From Mesorhizobium xinjiangense (GTDB taxonomy: Bacteria; Pseudomonadota; Alphaproteobacteria; Rhizobiales; Rhizobiaceae), in assembly GCF_009749525.1 (NCBI RefSeq), contig NZ_WOAC01000024.1, forward strand, positions 1 to 64,000: a stretch of 64,000 nucleotides of DNA, in the 5' to 3' direction. The translations under genes and the position numbers were made by a program. Positions 1-10,916 of this stretch are shown here, one piece after another (the first letter of the stretch is position 1; each line of letters begins with the position of its first letter). Below the pieces are notes generated by a model that saw nothing but the letters and a program-made list of their open reading frames with translations, had not been told where the DNA came from and ran no database searches.

Positions 1-69
1 GCCGACAAAACCGACACCTCGTTCATTGCCATCATCCATCTCGCAGCCGCCGTCATAAATTCACGATGA
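1..69 (+). mobile_element. 3' end of an IS5-family-like transposase, cut by the window edge
   Basis: Frame 1 is open from the first base and ends with TGA at 67-69, encoding a C-terminus that reads ADKTDTSFIAIIHLAA followed by AVINSR. A terminal 'DKT..SF.A..HLA' block is typical of the extreme C-terminus of IS5-group DDE transposases, as I recall the family. The element probably ends just after the stop, near 80-86, where TTAG would fit the YTAR target preference of the IS427 subgroup. Only the tail is visible, so neither the catalytic residues nor the other terminal repeat can be checked. It sits directly against a broken gene, consistent with insertion into it. Confidence 0.6.
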
Positions 70-82
70 ATCTCAACAGGCC

Positions 83-631
83 TTAGTCCAGGGGAAGCGG
101 GAAAACGAAGTAATCGATGCCTTCTATGCGGACTGCCGTACGCTTTCGTTTGCTGGCAACGATCCGCTGTTCTGGGTTCAAAGGTCTATATGCGCCATGC
201 AAGGCGGTCAGTTTGACATCTCAAACCGTTTTGTTGAGACAGCATATGGGCTGGCAGAGAAGATGAGGAGTTTTGACACATATCAAATCGATAACCACAC
301 CGCTCGACTGTTGCTCTCGCAGTCCCTTGAAGAAGGTATAAGTCCCAACTGAGATAGGGAACAGCATGCACAGTCACTGTTGAGGTCGGTACTGGCACGA
401 AAATCCGATGATCTATATCATCCTCTTTCCGTAATGCGTCTCTATGCAGATCTAGTAGACAAGTGGGATGATTGTATGTCGACCGCCCAGAGATCGGCAT
501 TGAAGAAGATTATCGACGAGGCTGTGAAGAGTATCGCCGGATTTCGACAAACAGGACGATTTAGAAATTTGCCGGGCCTTCAAGAACGGCTGGCTGCGGC
601 TAGTAGGCGCCTCGCAAATCAGGCTATTTGA
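83..631 (+). pseudogene. Remnant (C-terminal part) of a large STAND/SIR2-type protein, with an in-frame stop
   Basis: A single frame runs from the end of the transposase remnant to TGA at 350-352 and continues in the same frame to the stop at 629-631. This suggests one gene truncated at its 5' side and broken by a nonsense codon. The first half contains NDPLFWVQRSICAMQGGQFD and, further on, a FVETAYGLAE/DTYQIDNHTARLLL block. The second half begins near RSVLARKSDD. The FW-Q-A-aromatic / ETAY-LA / IDNH-AR-LL pattern resembles the helical C-terminal segment of large NTPase proteins with SIR2- or STAND-type cores, several of which act in phage defence. This is recall, not a search. Base composition is clearly more AT-rich than the neighbouring genes, suggesting transfer. 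An alternative is two separate small hypothetical ORFs. Confidence 0.5.
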
Positions 632-906
632 TCTAATGTCATCACAGTAACGCCTATTAGACGTAGCGCCGATCGGGAGCCGCCATGGGGTGGACGCCTA
701 GACGACGGGCGTCGTATATTCAACCAGCCGGCCATTCAATTCATGAAAAACGATACCTGTGTCGCGTGTCCCCATCGCAGTCTCAGCGGTGTTTCCGAGC
801 GCTCATATTCGGCCGTTCCCGGCCGTTCCCAGCAAATCCCGGAATTGCCTGATTATTCCCGGTCAACGACAATTAATTACGGAAGGTACAGCGCAGCGAT
901 ATACTG
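632..906. other. Non-coding junction between the accessory remnant and moeA
   Basis: No convincing gene is visible. The block cggccgttcc occurs twice in tandem near 812-829. The stretch changes from AT-rich to the GC-rich backbone across about 650-900. In related genomes lexA usually lies downstream of moeA (recall), and it is absent here. I therefore read this as the boundary of an inserted or rearranged segment. Confidence 0.4.
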
Positions 907-2112
907 TCAGCGAAGCATGAGCAGCCGGCAGGGTTCGCCGTCTCGCGCCGGCGGGGCGTGCGGCGGGCGGATGATCAGCGCCCGGGCATCGGCGAGGATC
1001 CTCAGCATGGAGGAATCCTGGATTGGCGCGGGGGTCGCCACCAGCCGGCCGGCCTCTTCGTTTATGGTGGCGCGCAGATAGTCCTGGCGGTGATCGTTTG
1101 CCGGCACCGGTTCCGCCAACACCCCGGGGCGGATATCGGGCCGCTCGTCGCGGCCGGCAAGGCGCGCCAGGAGCGGCTTGAGGAAGACATGCGAGCAGAC
1201 AAGGCTGGCGACCGGATTGCCGGGCAGGCCGAGAATGCGTCGCGTGCCGAGCCGCCCGGCCATCAGCGGCTTGCCTGGACGCATGGCGATCTTCCAGAAA
1301 TCCATCGCCGCGCCCTTTGCCGTCAGAACGTCATGGACGAGATCGTGGTCGCCGACCGACGCGCCGCCGAGCGTGACGATCACGTCGGCCTGCGCACTGA
1401 CCGCCCGGTCGACAGCGGCCGCGATGGCATGGCGCTCGTCGGGCGCGATGCCGAGATCGAGCGTGCGCGCGCCCGCGGCGCGGGCCAGGGCGGCCACGCC
1501 ATAGGCGTTGGAGGAGACGATCTGGCCGGGCCCCGGTTCGCTGCCGGGGGGCCTGAGTTCGTCGCCGGTCGCCAGGATCGCGACGAGCGGCCGGGCAACC
1601 ACCTGCAGCCGCTCGTGATTGGCAGCCGCCGCGAGCGACAGGGCGGCCGGATCGAGCCGGCGCCCGTTGCCGAGCAGCAACTCGCCTTCGAGAAAGTCGA
1701 GCCCGCGCGGACGCACATTGCGGCCCGGGTCGACCGGCTCGAGAACCTCGATCACGCCGTCTTCGATCATGCGGGCGTTTTCCTGGATGAGCACGCTGTC
1801 GGCGCCTTCTGGCACCGGCGCGCCGGTCAGGATGCGCACGGCTTCGCCTTCGCCGACCGTGCCGTCGAAGGGGTGTCCGGCCGGTGCCGCGCCGACGACC
1901 CGCAAGCGGGCACCGGGTTTGTCGGTGTCGGCGGCGCGCACGGCAAAGCCGTCCATGGCCGAGGCGTTGAACGGCGGCTGGGTGCGCTGCGCGTGAAGCG
2001 TTTCGGCCAGGATGCGGTCGGCACAGTCGGCAAGCGGCAGGCTTTCCGCGCCGAGCCGGTGGGCGCCGGTCAGAAGCCGCTCCAGCGCTTCCTGGACCGG
2101 GACCAGGCTCAT
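907..2112 (-). CDS. moeA: Molybdopterin molybdenumtransferase MoeA
   Basis: MoeA inserts molybdate into adenylylated molybdopterin in the last step of molybdenum cofactor synthesis in the cytoplasm. The 401-residue length is normal. Visible motifs are SAMDGFAVR (about 51-59), RILTGAPVPEGAD (about 93-105), ATGDELRPPG (181-190), TLGGASVGDHD (about 247-257) and GLPGNPVAS (about 305-313), in the usual MoeA order from domain I to the MoCF-like domain III. It begins 2 nt after the moaC stop, so the two are translationally linked. It is the last gene of the ppiD-trpDC-moaC-moeA operon and ends near the left-hand genomic junction. Confidence 0.97.
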   Translation of the reverse strand: MSLVPVQEALERLLTGAHRLGAESLPLADCADRILAETLHAQRTQPPFNASAMDGFAVRAADTDKPGARLRVVGAAPAGHPFDGTVGEGEAVRILTGAPVPEGADSVLIQENARMIEDGVIEVLEPVDPGRNVRPRGLDFLEGELLLGNGRRLDPAALSLAAAANHERLQVVARPLVAILATGDELRPPGSEPGPGQIVSSNAYGVAALARAAGARTLDLGIAPDERHAIAAAVDRAVSAQADVIVTLGGASVGDHDLVHDVLTAKGAAMDFWKIAMRPGKPLMAGRLGTRRILGLPGNPVASLVCSHVFLKPLLARLAGRDERPDIRPGVLAEPVPANDHRQDYLRATINEEAGRLVATPAPIQDSSMLRILADARALIIRPPHAPPARDGEPCRLLMLR

Positions 2113-2114
2113 GG

Positions 2115-2609
2115 TCAGGCCCCGTCGGCGCGCCAGGCGCCCGACTTGCCGCCGGACTTTTCGAGCAACCTGACATTGGTGATGGTCATGCCGCGGTCGA
2201 GTGCCTTGGCCATGTCGTAGATGGTCAGGCAGGCGACGCTGGCGGCTGTCAGAGCCTCCATTTCCACGCCCGTCTGTCCCGTCACTTTCGTCATTGCGCG
2301 CACGCGCAGGCCCGGCAAGGCCTCGTCCGGGTCGATGTCCACCGTCACCTTGGTCAAGAGCAGCGGATGGCAGAGCGGCACCAGTTCGTGGGTCTTCTTC
2401 GCCGCCATGATGCCGGCGATGCGTGCCGTCGCCAGCACATCGCCCTTCTTGGCGTTGCCGGCCATGATGGTGTCGAGGGTTTGCGCCTGCATGACGATGG
2501 AGCCCTCCGCGACGGCGACGCGCTCGGTTTCGGCCTTTGTGCCGACATCCACCATATGCGCTTCGCCTGAGGCGCCGATATGGGTAAGCGTGGCGGGGCG
2601 ACGCGTCAT
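2115..2609 (-). CDS. moaC: Cyclic pyranopterin monophosphate synthase MoaC
   Basis: MoaC converts the MoaA product 3',8-cyclo-GTP to cyclic pyranopterin monophosphate, an early step of molybdenum cofactor synthesis. The 164-residue product has the conserved LCHPL block (active-site His region) and the signature [20 protein letters not shown] near the C-terminal half. The start at 2609 was chosen over an in-frame start at 2648 because AAAGG lies just upstream and the longer version would overlap the end of trpC. The gene begins 10 nt after trpC stops and ends 2 nt before moeA. Confidence 0.97.
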   Translation of the reverse strand: MTRRPATLTHIGASGEAHMVDVGTKAETERVAVAEGSIVMQAQTLDTIMAGNAKKGDVLATARIAGIMAAKKTHELVPLCHPLLLTKVTVDIDPDEALPGLRVRAMTKVTGQTGVEMEALTAASVACLTIYDMAKALDRGMTITNVRLLEKSGGKSGAWRADGA

Positions 2610-2619
2610 GACAATACCT

Positions 2620-3438
2620 TTACACCGCGTGCGCGGCCTCCGCTGCATCCCCTGTCAGAAGGGTCCGGGTCGCCGCGGCCACGTCGTCCTGGCGCATCAG
2701 GCTTTCCCCGACGAGAAACGCGTTGATGCCGTGCGTCGACAGATCGCGGCAGTCGGCATGGGCAAAAATGCCGCTCTCGCCGACCAGGATGCGCTCGGCG
2801 GGCGCCAGGCGGGAAAGCCGGCGCGCAGTGTCGAGGCTGACCTCGAAAGTGCGCAGGTTACGGTTGTTGATGCCGAGAAGCGGCGAGGAAAGCTTGAGCG
2901 CGCGCTCCATCTCGGTTTCGTCGTGAACTTCCACAAGCACGTCCATGCCGAGCTCGAAGGCGGTCTCCTCCAGGGCCCGCGCCTCATCGTCGGTGAGGCT
3001 CGCCATGATGATCAAAATGGCGTCGGCGCCCCACAACCGGGCCTCGAAGACCTGGTAGGGTTCGAACATGAAATCCTTGCGCAGCGCGGGCAGGGCGGTC
3101 GCCGCGCGCGCCGCCGTCAGAAACTCCGGCGTGCCCTGAAAGGACGGTGCGTCTGTGAGCACGGACAGGCAGGCCGCGCCGCCCGCCTGGTACGCTTCGG
3201 CCAGTCGCGGCGGATCGAAGTCGGGGCGGATCAGGCCCTTCGACGGGCTGGCCTTCTTGATCTCGGCAATCAGCGCGAATTCGCCTTTCGCAATCCTCGA
3301 TCTGATGGCTTCGGCAAAGCCGCGCGGCCGGTCGGCATCGCCGAGCCGCGCCTTGATCTCGGCCAGCGGCAGCCGTGCCTTGGCGGCGGCGATCTCCTCG
3401 CGTTTATAGGCCGCGATCGTCTTGAGAATGTCGGCCAT
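2620..3438 (-). CDS. trpC: Indole-3-glycerol phosphate synthase
   Basis: This enzyme closes the indole ring in tryptophan synthesis, converting carboxyphenylamino-deoxyribulose phosphate to indole-3-glycerol phosphate. The 272-residue TIM barrel shows [12 protein letters not shown] (catalytic Lys of strand 1), [24 protein letters not shown] and LVGESGIF, all expected IGPS motifs. The start at 3438 gives [16 protein letters not shown], the standard N-terminus; the frame stays open further upstream only because it crosses trpD. The trpD stop is 4 nt upstream, so the two genes are translationally coupled. Confidence 0.97.
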   Translation of the reverse strand: MADILKTIAAYKREEIAAAKARLPLAEIKARLGDADRPRGFAEAIRSRIAKGEFALIAEIKKASPSKGLIRPDFDPPRLAEAYQAGGAACLSVLTDAPSFQGTPEFLTAARAATALPALRKDFMFEPYQVFEARLWGADAILIIMASLTDDEARALEETAFELGMDVLVEVHDETEMERALKLSSPLLGINNRNLRTFEVSLDTARRLSRLAPAERILVGESGIFAHADCRDLSTHGINAFLVGESLMRQDDVAAATRTLLTGDAAEAAHAV

Positions 3439-3442
3439 CGCC

Positions 3443-4462
3443 TCAGCCCGCCTTGCTGTTGGAGACGGCGACGAGCCGCTCCAGTGCCGCCGCTGCCTTG
3501 CCGCTGTCGATCGATTTGGCGGCAAGCGCGATGCCGTCTTTGAGGCTCGCGGCCCGCTCGGCCACGACGAAGCCGGCGCCGGCATTCATCAGCACGATGT
3601 CGCGATAGGCATTGCGCTCGCCTGAAAGCACGCCCTTGAGCGCGCGCGCATTGTGCTCGGCATCGCCACCCTTGAGTTGGGAAATGGAAACGCGCTTCAG
3701 GCCGACTTCTTCGGGCGTCACCGTGAATTCGCGCACTTCGCCGTCCTCGAGTGCGGCCACATTGGTTTCGCCGGCCGTGGTGATCTCGTCGAGCCCATCG
3801 CCATAGACGACCCAGGCGGCTTGCGAGCCGAGCGTCTTCAGCACCTCGGCGACCGGCCGCACCCATTCGGCGGCATAGACGCCGACCATCTGGCGCTTGA
3901 CGCCGGCTGGATTGGACAGCGGACCGAGCAGGTTGAAGATCGTGCGCGTGCCGAGTTCCACCCTTGCCGGTCCGACATGCCGCATGGCCGCATGGTGTTT
4001 GGGCGCGAACATGAAACCCAGCCCCGCCTCGCGGATGCAGGCGGAGATCTGCGGCGCGTCGATCTCCAGATCGATGCCCAGGCAGGCCAGCGCGTCGGCC
4101 GCTCCCGAACGCGAGGACAGTGCCCGGTTGCCGTGCTTGGCGACCGGCACACCGCCGCCGGCGATCACGAAGGCGGCACAGGTGGAGATGTTGTAGGAGC
4201 CGGACGCATCGCCGCCCGTGCCGACGATGTCGATTGCGTCGTCGGGCGCCTCGACGCGCAACATCTTGTCGCGCATCGTCGCCACGGCGCCTGAAATCTC
4301 GTCAACCGTTTCTCCGCGCACCCGCAGCGCCATCAGGAAGCCGCCGATCTGCGCCGGGGTCGCTTCACCCGACATGACAATGTCGAAGGCCTCGCGCGCC
4401 TCCTCGAAGGTCAGGGGGGCGCCGTTGGCGACCTTGGCGAGATGTGATTTGAGATCACTCAT
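3443..4462 (-). CDS. trpD: Anthranilate phosphoribosyltransferase
   Basis: TrpD transfers phosphoribosyl from PRPP to anthranilate, the second committed step of tryptophan synthesis. The 339-residue protein has the PRPP-binding [14 protein letters not shown] (from residue 81) and [12 protein letters not shown] (from residue 109) motifs. It follows ppiD by 10 nt and precedes trpC by 4 nt. No trpG lies next to it, which fits the fused trpE(G) gene elsewhere in many Rhizobiales (inference). Confidence 0.97.
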   Translation of the reverse strand: MSDLKSHLAKVANGAPLTFEEAREAFDIVMSGEATPAQIGGFLMALRVRGETVDEISGAVATMRDKMLRVEAPDDAIDIVGTGGDASGSYNISTCAAFVIAGGGVPVAKHGNRALSSRSGAADALACLGIDLEIDAPQISACIREAGLGFMFAPKHHAAMRHVGPARVELGTRTIFNLLGPLSNPAGVKRQMVGVYAAEWVRPVAEVLKTLGSQAAWVVYGDGLDEITTAGETNVAALEDGEVREFTVTPEEVGLKRVSISQLKGGDAEHNARALKGVLSGERNAYRDIVLMNAGAGFVVAERAASLKDGIALAAKSIDSGKAAAALERLVAVSNSKAG

Positions 4463-4472
4463 CCGACCGGCC

Positions 4473-6362
4473 CTAGAAGCTCAGCGCCTGCTGCATGGCA
4501 TTGCGGTTGACGGTCACCGCATATTCGCCCTGCAGGCGCGCCACGAGCTGGTCGAGCAGGTCGTCGGCCATGCCGGATTGATATTCCGTGCGGCCCTCCG
4601 GCGGAACCGATTCCGCGCTCGCTCCGGCCGGCTCGAAGACTTCCGCCACCATGAAGACGATCTGATTATCACCAGTCGGGCCGGGGACGACCCCGCTGTC
4701 GCCTTGCCCGACGCCGAACACCGCCGTGACACCGGCGGAGCCCAGCTCCGGATCGTCGACGCCGCGCCGCACGCCGCGTTTGATCTGCTTTTCAAGCGAG
4801 AGTTCGGCCGCGATGGTATCGAGGCTCGTCCCGTCGGCGATCTGCTTTTCGATTTCGCGCGCCTTGGCCGAGAGCCGCGACGCGATCTCGGCCGACGTCC
4901 AGTCGGCCACGACCCTGTCGCGCACCTCGTCGAGCGCGCGCTCGCGCCGCGGCGTGACGTCCTTGACCTCGTAGAACAGGAAGCCGGACGAGCCGATGTT
5001 GATAGCCGGATTCTCAATATCCGCTTCGGTCTCGAAGGCTTCCTTGAGCAGCTGCGCCGATTCGGGAAGGTCGTTCAGTACCGTTCCGTCGGGCGTCTGG
5101 CCGGACCTGTCGACCGCATCGACCGCGACGGCTTCGAGCCCGAGGCGGCCTGCCGCTTCCTCGATCGTCTCGCCGGCCGCACGGGCATCCTCGTAGCGGT
5201 CATGCACGTCGAGCAGAACCCGGCTTGCCTCCGCCAGAGCCAGTTCGTTGCGGATCTGATCGGCGACCTGGGGCAGCGGCTCCATGGATTCCGCCACGAT
5301 GTCGGTCACGCGCAGGATGAGCGGCCCGAAGGCACCGTCGACGACGCCGCTGACCGCATTTTTCTGCAGGTCGAAGGCCACTTCGGCGACGGCCGGATCG
5401 CCGACGCGCGACTTTTCGATTCGCCCGAGCTTCACATCGTCCATCGACTTGCCTTCGCTGGCCACGATCTCCTCGAAGGATGCGCCGGCGCTGATACGCT
5501 CATGCGCCTGTTGGGCCGCTTCTGTGGTGGCAAATACGAGTTGCTCGATCTCGCGGCGCTCGGGCGTCGTGTAGGCGCTTTGGCGCGATTCGTAATCCTC
5601 TCTGACCTGCTCGTCCGTGATGGCGGCCGGATCCGCAATGTCGTCAGGCTCGAGCTTCACATAGACGATCTTGCGGTATTCGGGTGCCTCGTAGCGCGCC
5701 TTGTTTTCCTCGAACCAGGCCGAAAGGGCTTCCTTCGAAGGTTCCTCGATCGGCTGGACCAGCGAAGGGGGCAGGGCGAGGAATTCAACTGTGCGGTCCT
5801 CGCCCTGATAAAGGGCGACGGCGCGCAGGAACGTGTCCGGCACACTCATGCCGTCGGACACGGCTTCCACGATCTGCTGGCGGATCGCAACCTGCTCGCG
5901 GTTTTTCAGATAATCCTCCGGGCGCATGCCGACCTGGCTGAGAACGAACTCGAACTGATTGCGGTCGAATTGCCCGGAGGGGCCGCGGAAGGCGGGATCT
6001 TCCGCCGTGAGTGCCGCGATACGGTCCTTGGACAGGCCAAGTCCCATCTTGCGTGCCTGCTCGTCCAACACCGCGCCGGCCACGAGCTGGCTCAGCACCT
6101 GGGCATCGATGCCGAGCGCGGATGCCTGCTCGCGCGTGATGCGGCTGCCGAAGCGCTGCGACATGAGGGAAATCTGGCGGTCATAGGCGAGCCGGTAATC
6201 CATCGCCGACACTTCCGTGTCGCCGGCCGCCACCACGGTGGTGGACCCCAATCCGCCGGTCATCTGTCCCGAAATGCCCCAGACGGCGAAGCTCAGCACC
6301 AGCAGCAGAAGGAGAAGCTTCGCCACCCACGTTCCGGCGGCCTTTCGAAGTGAATCAAGCAT
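4473..6362 (-). CDS. ppiD: Periplasmic folding factor PpiD-like, SurA N-terminal and PPIC-type
   Basis: PpiD-like proteins are inner-membrane-anchored chaperones acting at the periplasmic exit of the Sec translocon. This 629-residue protein starts with a cytoplasmic [12 protein letters not shown] and a single membrane segment (about residues 14-34). It then has a SurA_N-like helical region ([20 protein letters not shown]...) and a parvulin-like central region (about 250-370), followed by a long C-terminal region. The parvulin part may be catalytically weak, as is common in PpiD, but I cannot judge this by eye. It is the first gene of the operon with trpDC-moaC-moeA and is divergent from tpiA across 149 nt, which should hold both promoters. 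Confidence 0.9.
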   Translation of the reverse strand: MLDSLRKAAGTWVAKLLLLLLVLSFAVWGISGQMTGGLGSTTVVAAGDTEVSAMDYRLAYDRQISLMSQRFGSRITREQASALGIDAQVLSQLVAGAVLDEQARKMGLGLSKDRIAALTAEDPAFRGPSGQFDRNQFEFVLSQVGMRPEDYLKNREQVAIRQQIVEAVSDGMSVPDTFLRAVALYQGEDRTVEFLALPPSLVQPIEEPSKEALSAWFEENKARYEAPEYRKIVYVKLEPDDIADPAAITDEQVREDYESRQSAYTTPERREIEQLVFATTEAAQQAHERISAGASFEEIVASEGKSMDDVKLGRIEKSRVGDPAVAEVAFDLQKNAVSGVVDGAFGPLILRVTDIVAESMEPLPQVADQIRNELALAEASRVLLDVHDRYEDARAAGETIEEAAGRLGLEAVAVDAVDRSGQTPDGTVLNDLPESAQLLKEAFETEADIENPAINIGSSGFLFYEVKDVTPRRERALDEVRDRVVADWTSAEIASRLSAKAREIEKQIADGTSLDTIAAELSLEKQIKRGVRRGVDDPELGSAGVTAVFGVGQGDSGVVPGPTGDNQIVFMVAEVFEPAGASAESVPPEGRTEYQSGMADDLLDQLVARLQGEYAVTVNRNAMQQALSF

Positions 6363-6511
6363 GTATCGTCCGCGTCTCGTTTGCGGCCGCTCAGTTGCGG
6401 CGGCCCGACGCGAAGCAAATAGCGTTCTTGGCCGCCAGTGTCGATTGCTTTATGCCCGCAATTTGGTAGGCAGGCTGCCGGCCGGAGGGGCCACAAGCGA
6501 GGTTACGCCGC

Positions 6512-7276
6512 ATGACGAAGCGAAACCGCCCGCTGGTCGCGGGCAACTGGAAAATGAACGGCACGGCCGCGTCGCTCGACATGTTGGGCGCGATCGGCAA
6601 GGCATTTGCCGAAGGTCTCGATAAACAGGCCGAAGCATTGATCTGTGTTCCGGCGACGCTGGTTCACCGGGCCCACGCAGCCGTGTCGGGCCTTCCCGTC
6701 GGCATTGGCGGCCAGGATTGCCACGCCGCGGCGAGCGGTGCGCATACGGGCGACATCTCGGCCGAGATGCTGAAAGACGCCGGGGCCGCCCATGTCATCG
6801 TCGGTCATTCGGAGCGTCGCACCGACCATGGCGAGACCGACGAAACGGTCGCCGCCAAGGCGGAAGCGGCCTGGCGCGGCGGATTGATCGCGATCATCTG
6901 CGTCGGAGAGACGCGGGAAGAGCGCGAGGCGGGCCGGGCGCTCGACGTGCTGTCGCGTCAGATCGTCGGATCGGTGCCGGCCGCCGCCAATGCGCAAAAC
7001 ACGGTCGTGGCCTACGAGCCGGTCTGGGCGATCGGAACGGGGCTGACGCCGACCCTCGACGATGTTGCAGACGCCCATGCCCACATCCGCGCCGAGCTGA
7101 CGCGTCGGATCGGGCAGGAAGCGGAGGCGATGCGCATTCTCTACGGCGGATCGGTCAAGCCGTCCAATGCGGGCGAATTGCTGGCGCTCGATGATGTAGA
7201 TGGCGGGCTGATCGGCGGTGCGAGCCTCAAGGCGGACGATTTCATCGCCATTGCGGAAAGCTTGACTGTCCGGTAA
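6512..7276 (+). CDS. tpiA: Triose-phosphate isomerase
   Basis: Interconverts dihydroxyacetone phosphate and glyceraldehyde 3-phosphate in glycolysis and gluconeogenesis. The 254-residue barrel carries AGNWKMNG (Lys14), VGHSERR (catalytic His99), [11 protein letters not shown] (catalytic Glu169, start of the mobile loop) and [14 protein letters not shown] (phosphate binding). It is divergent from ppiD and followed after 157 nt by secG. Confidence 0.98.
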   Translation: MTKRNRPLVAGNWKMNGTAASLDMLGAIGKAFAEGLDKQAEALICVPATLVHRAHAAVSGLPVGIGGQDCHAAASGAHTGDISAEMLKDAGAAHVIVGHSERRTDHGETDETVAAKAEAAWRGGLIAIICVGETREEREAGRALDVLSRQIVGSVPAAANAQNTVVAYEPVWAIGTGLTPTLDDVADAHAHIRAELTRRIGQEAEAMRILYGGSVKPSNAGELLALDDVDGGLIGGASLKADDFIAIAESLTVR

Positions 7277-7433
7277 CGAGGCGGTGCTGATTGCCTTGCG
7301 GCACGACCTTGCCCATATAGAAGACGGGACGCGGGGCATGCCAGGCTTGGAAATAAGCCAAAAGGCGTGTATTGAGCCGCGTCTCGATCTCGGCGGCGCC
7401 CGAAATTCTCACTAAACAATCACGGACGGCAAC

Positions 7434-7856
7434 ATGGATACCGTGCTCATTGTCATTCATCTCATGGTCGTGCTCGCCCTGGTGGGCGTCGTCCTGCTGC
7501 AGCGCTCGGAAGGCGGTGGGCTCGGTATCGGCGGCGGTTCCGGCTTCATGACGGCGCGCGGCGCGGCCAATGCGTTGACGCGGGCAACGGCGATCCTTGC
7601 TGCAGCCTTCTTTGCCACGTCGCTCGGCCTTTCGCTGATGGCGCGCTACGGCGAACAACCGACCGACATTCTCGACCGGCTCCCCGCGCAGAGCGGTCAG
7701 CAGCAGCAGCAGGAAGGCGGCGAGGGCGTTCTCGACCAGCTTGGCGGTTCGTCCACACCAGAAGCTCCCACGAGCGATGGCGCGGATGAAGGCGCTGCCG
7801 CTCCCTCGGACGTTCCCGCGCCGGAGCAGCCCGCCGAAATCCCGAGCGCCCAGTAA
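7434..7856 (+). CDS. secG: Protein-export membrane protein SecG
   Basis: SecG is the small accessory subunit of the SecYEG translocon in the inner membrane. The 140-residue protein has the two expected membrane segments (about 3-22 and 50-70) joined by LLQRSEGGGLGIGGGSGFM, which matches the glycine-rich SecG loop. The C-terminus is a long low-complexity tail rich in Gln, Pro, Glu and Ala (from about residue 85), as often seen in alphaproteobacterial SecG. Position after tpiA supports the call. Confidence 0.95.
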   Translation: MDTVLIVIHLMVVLALVGVVLLQRSEGGGLGIGGGSGFMTARGAANALTRATAILAAAFFATSLGLSLMARYGEQPTDILDRLPAQSGQQQQQEGGEGVLDQLGGSSTPEAPTSDGADEGAAAPSDVPAPEQPAEIPSAQ

Positions 7857-8071
7857 CGCGCTACCATTGCTGACATTTTTCGGGGGTGGCTGGTTCGACC
7901 GGCCACCCTTGTTCTTGGGTGCAGCGCAAGTGGACCATCAACAGCAGATTGGCCAAGGGCGGCGATTTCCCTCTATACTGGCAGCGCTCATATGTTGACC
8001 GCCGACCCGGCTTTGCGTCATCGGGCAGCGGAGATTGCAGCGATATGGGTGAAGCTGAGAGGGGCAGACAG

Positions 8072-9022
8072 ATGGCGTCACAATCCGGCTCCCGCCTGGT
8101 CATCTACGCGGCGCTCATCGGCAATTTCCTGATCGCCGTCACGAAATTCGTTGCCTCCTGGATCACCGGTAGCTCGGCCATGCTGTCGGAGGGTGTGCAT
8201 TCCCTCGTCGACACCGGCAACGAGTTGCTGCTTCTCCACGGCTTGCGCCGCTCCGAGCAGGCGCCCGACCGCACGCATCCGTTCGGCTATGGACGCGAGC
8301 TCTATTTCTGGTCCTTCATCGTCGCGCTGCTGGTCTTCGCGCTGGGCGCGGGCGTCGCCTTCTACGAGGGCGTCACACATATCCTCGACCCCGAGCCGGC
8401 CGACAATGTGACGGTCAACTATGCGGTGCTGGCCATATCGGCCGTCTTCGAAGGCGTAAGCTGGTGGATCGGTCTCAAGGAGTTCAACCGCCGGCGCGGG
8501 CGGCTGGGCTTCTTCGAAGCGGCACGGCAAAGCAAGGACCCGAGCGTCTATACCGTGCTTTTCGAGGACAGCGCCGCGCTTCTCGGTCTCGCAATCGCCT
8601 TTCTCGGCATCCTGTTCGCGCAGCTTCTCGACATGCCGCAACTGGACGGCGTGGCGTCGATCGGCATCGGCTGCGTGCTGGGCGCGACCGCGGTGTTCCT
8701 GGCGCGCGAGAGCAAGGGGCTGTTGATGGGCGAGCCGGCGCTGCCACAGGTCGAGCGTGCCTTGACGGCGATCGTCGAGACGGATGCGGCGGTGGAGAGG
8801 GTGAACGGTATCCTGACGGTTCATCTCGGCCCCGAGCAGATCGTTGCCGGCCTGAGCGTCGAATTCGAGGACCGGCTCGACGCGACCGAAATCGAGGCCT
8901 GCGTGGAACGGCTGGAGGCGCGATTGCGCCGCGAGATACCCGCAATCACCGCCTTCTTCGTCAAACCGCAGACGGCGCGCGGGTGGGCGAGGCGGGCAAT
9001 GGCGCTGGAGGATGGCCGTTGA
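8072..9022 (+). CDS. Cation diffusion facilitator (CDF) family divalent metal transporter
   Basis: CDF proteins export divalent cations such as Zn2+ or Fe2+/Mn2+ in exchange for protons. The 316-residue protein shows the hydrophobic N-terminal half, SSAMLSEGVHSLVDTGNELL (TM2 metal site with the His and Asp of HSLVD), HPFGYGRELYFW, and a second acidic site in VLFEDSAALLG. The start at 8072 was chosen because GAGAGGGG lies about 8 nt upstream; the upstream in-frame extension has no membrane-protein character. It is inserted between secG and pyrG, which are often adjacent in this group (recall). The metal specificity is not readable. Confidence 0.92.
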   Translation: MASQSGSRLVIYAALIGNFLIAVTKFVASWITGSSAMLSEGVHSLVDTGNELLLLHGLRRSEQAPDRTHPFGYGRELYFWSFIVALLVFALGAGVAFYEGVTHILDPEPADNVTVNYAVLAISAVFEGVSWWIGLKEFNRRRGRLGFFEAARQSKDPSVYTVLFEDSAALLGLAIAFLGILFAQLLDMPQLDGVASIGIGCVLGATAVFLARESKGLLMGEPALPQVERALTAIVETDAAVERVNGILTVHLGPEQIVAGLSVEFEDRLDATEIEACVERLEARLRREIPAITAFFVKPQTARGWARRAMALEDGR

Positions 9023-9158
9023 TCCCGGTCAGGCCACGGGCACGAAGGAGTCGGCCACTACGGGATCGGCGCGTTCCCGTATTTTTGCATGGGGGCTATT
9101 CGCCAAAATGGATGGAGGACGCAATTTTGCACTGGCGGAATCAATTCGCGCGCGCTAA

Positions 9159-10799
<1,641 letters not shown>

Positions 10800-10805
10800 G
10801 GCCCG

Positions 10806-10916
10806 GCGCGCATATCTTTGCTTCAAACGTTTCCGTTTGAAGCGAACGCGCGCCAGATCAATATGCTGGAGCATGTACCTTTCGCCCAAACGATTCCGTT
10901 TGAGCGGGACATGCTC
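10806..10916. repeat. Bipartite palindromic repeat, full copy (hairpin A + linker + hairpin B)
   Basis: Hairpin A (10806-10853) has left arm gcgcgcatatctttgcttca continuing to aacg and a shorter right arm ending gcgaacgcgcgc. The linker cagatcaatatgct follows, then hairpin B (10868-10916), whose arms begin ggagcatgtacc and end gggacatgctc around the core caaacgattccgtttg. The same arrangement recurs at 41507-41622, with hairpin A alone at 52644 and hairpin B alone, inverted, at 24130. It fills the gap between convergent pyrG and the carboxypeptidase gene, and its last base is the first base of the latter's stop codon, so it may serve as a shared 3' hairpin. Confidence 0.9.

Noticed and set aside
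743-1081. Plus-strand frame of 112 codons across the moeA 3' end
   Set aside because: Overlaps the moeA coding end on the other strand, has no ribosome-binding site and no recognisable protein features.
958-2220. A 420-codon open frame opposite moeA
   Set aside because: Antisense shadow of moeA; composition is typical of reverse-strand GC-rich frames.
4218-6353. A 711-codon open frame on the plus strand opposite ppiD
   Set aside because: It is antisense to a clear PpiD gene; long antisense frames are expected at this GC content, and the protein is Arg/Asp/Gly-rich with no family motifs.
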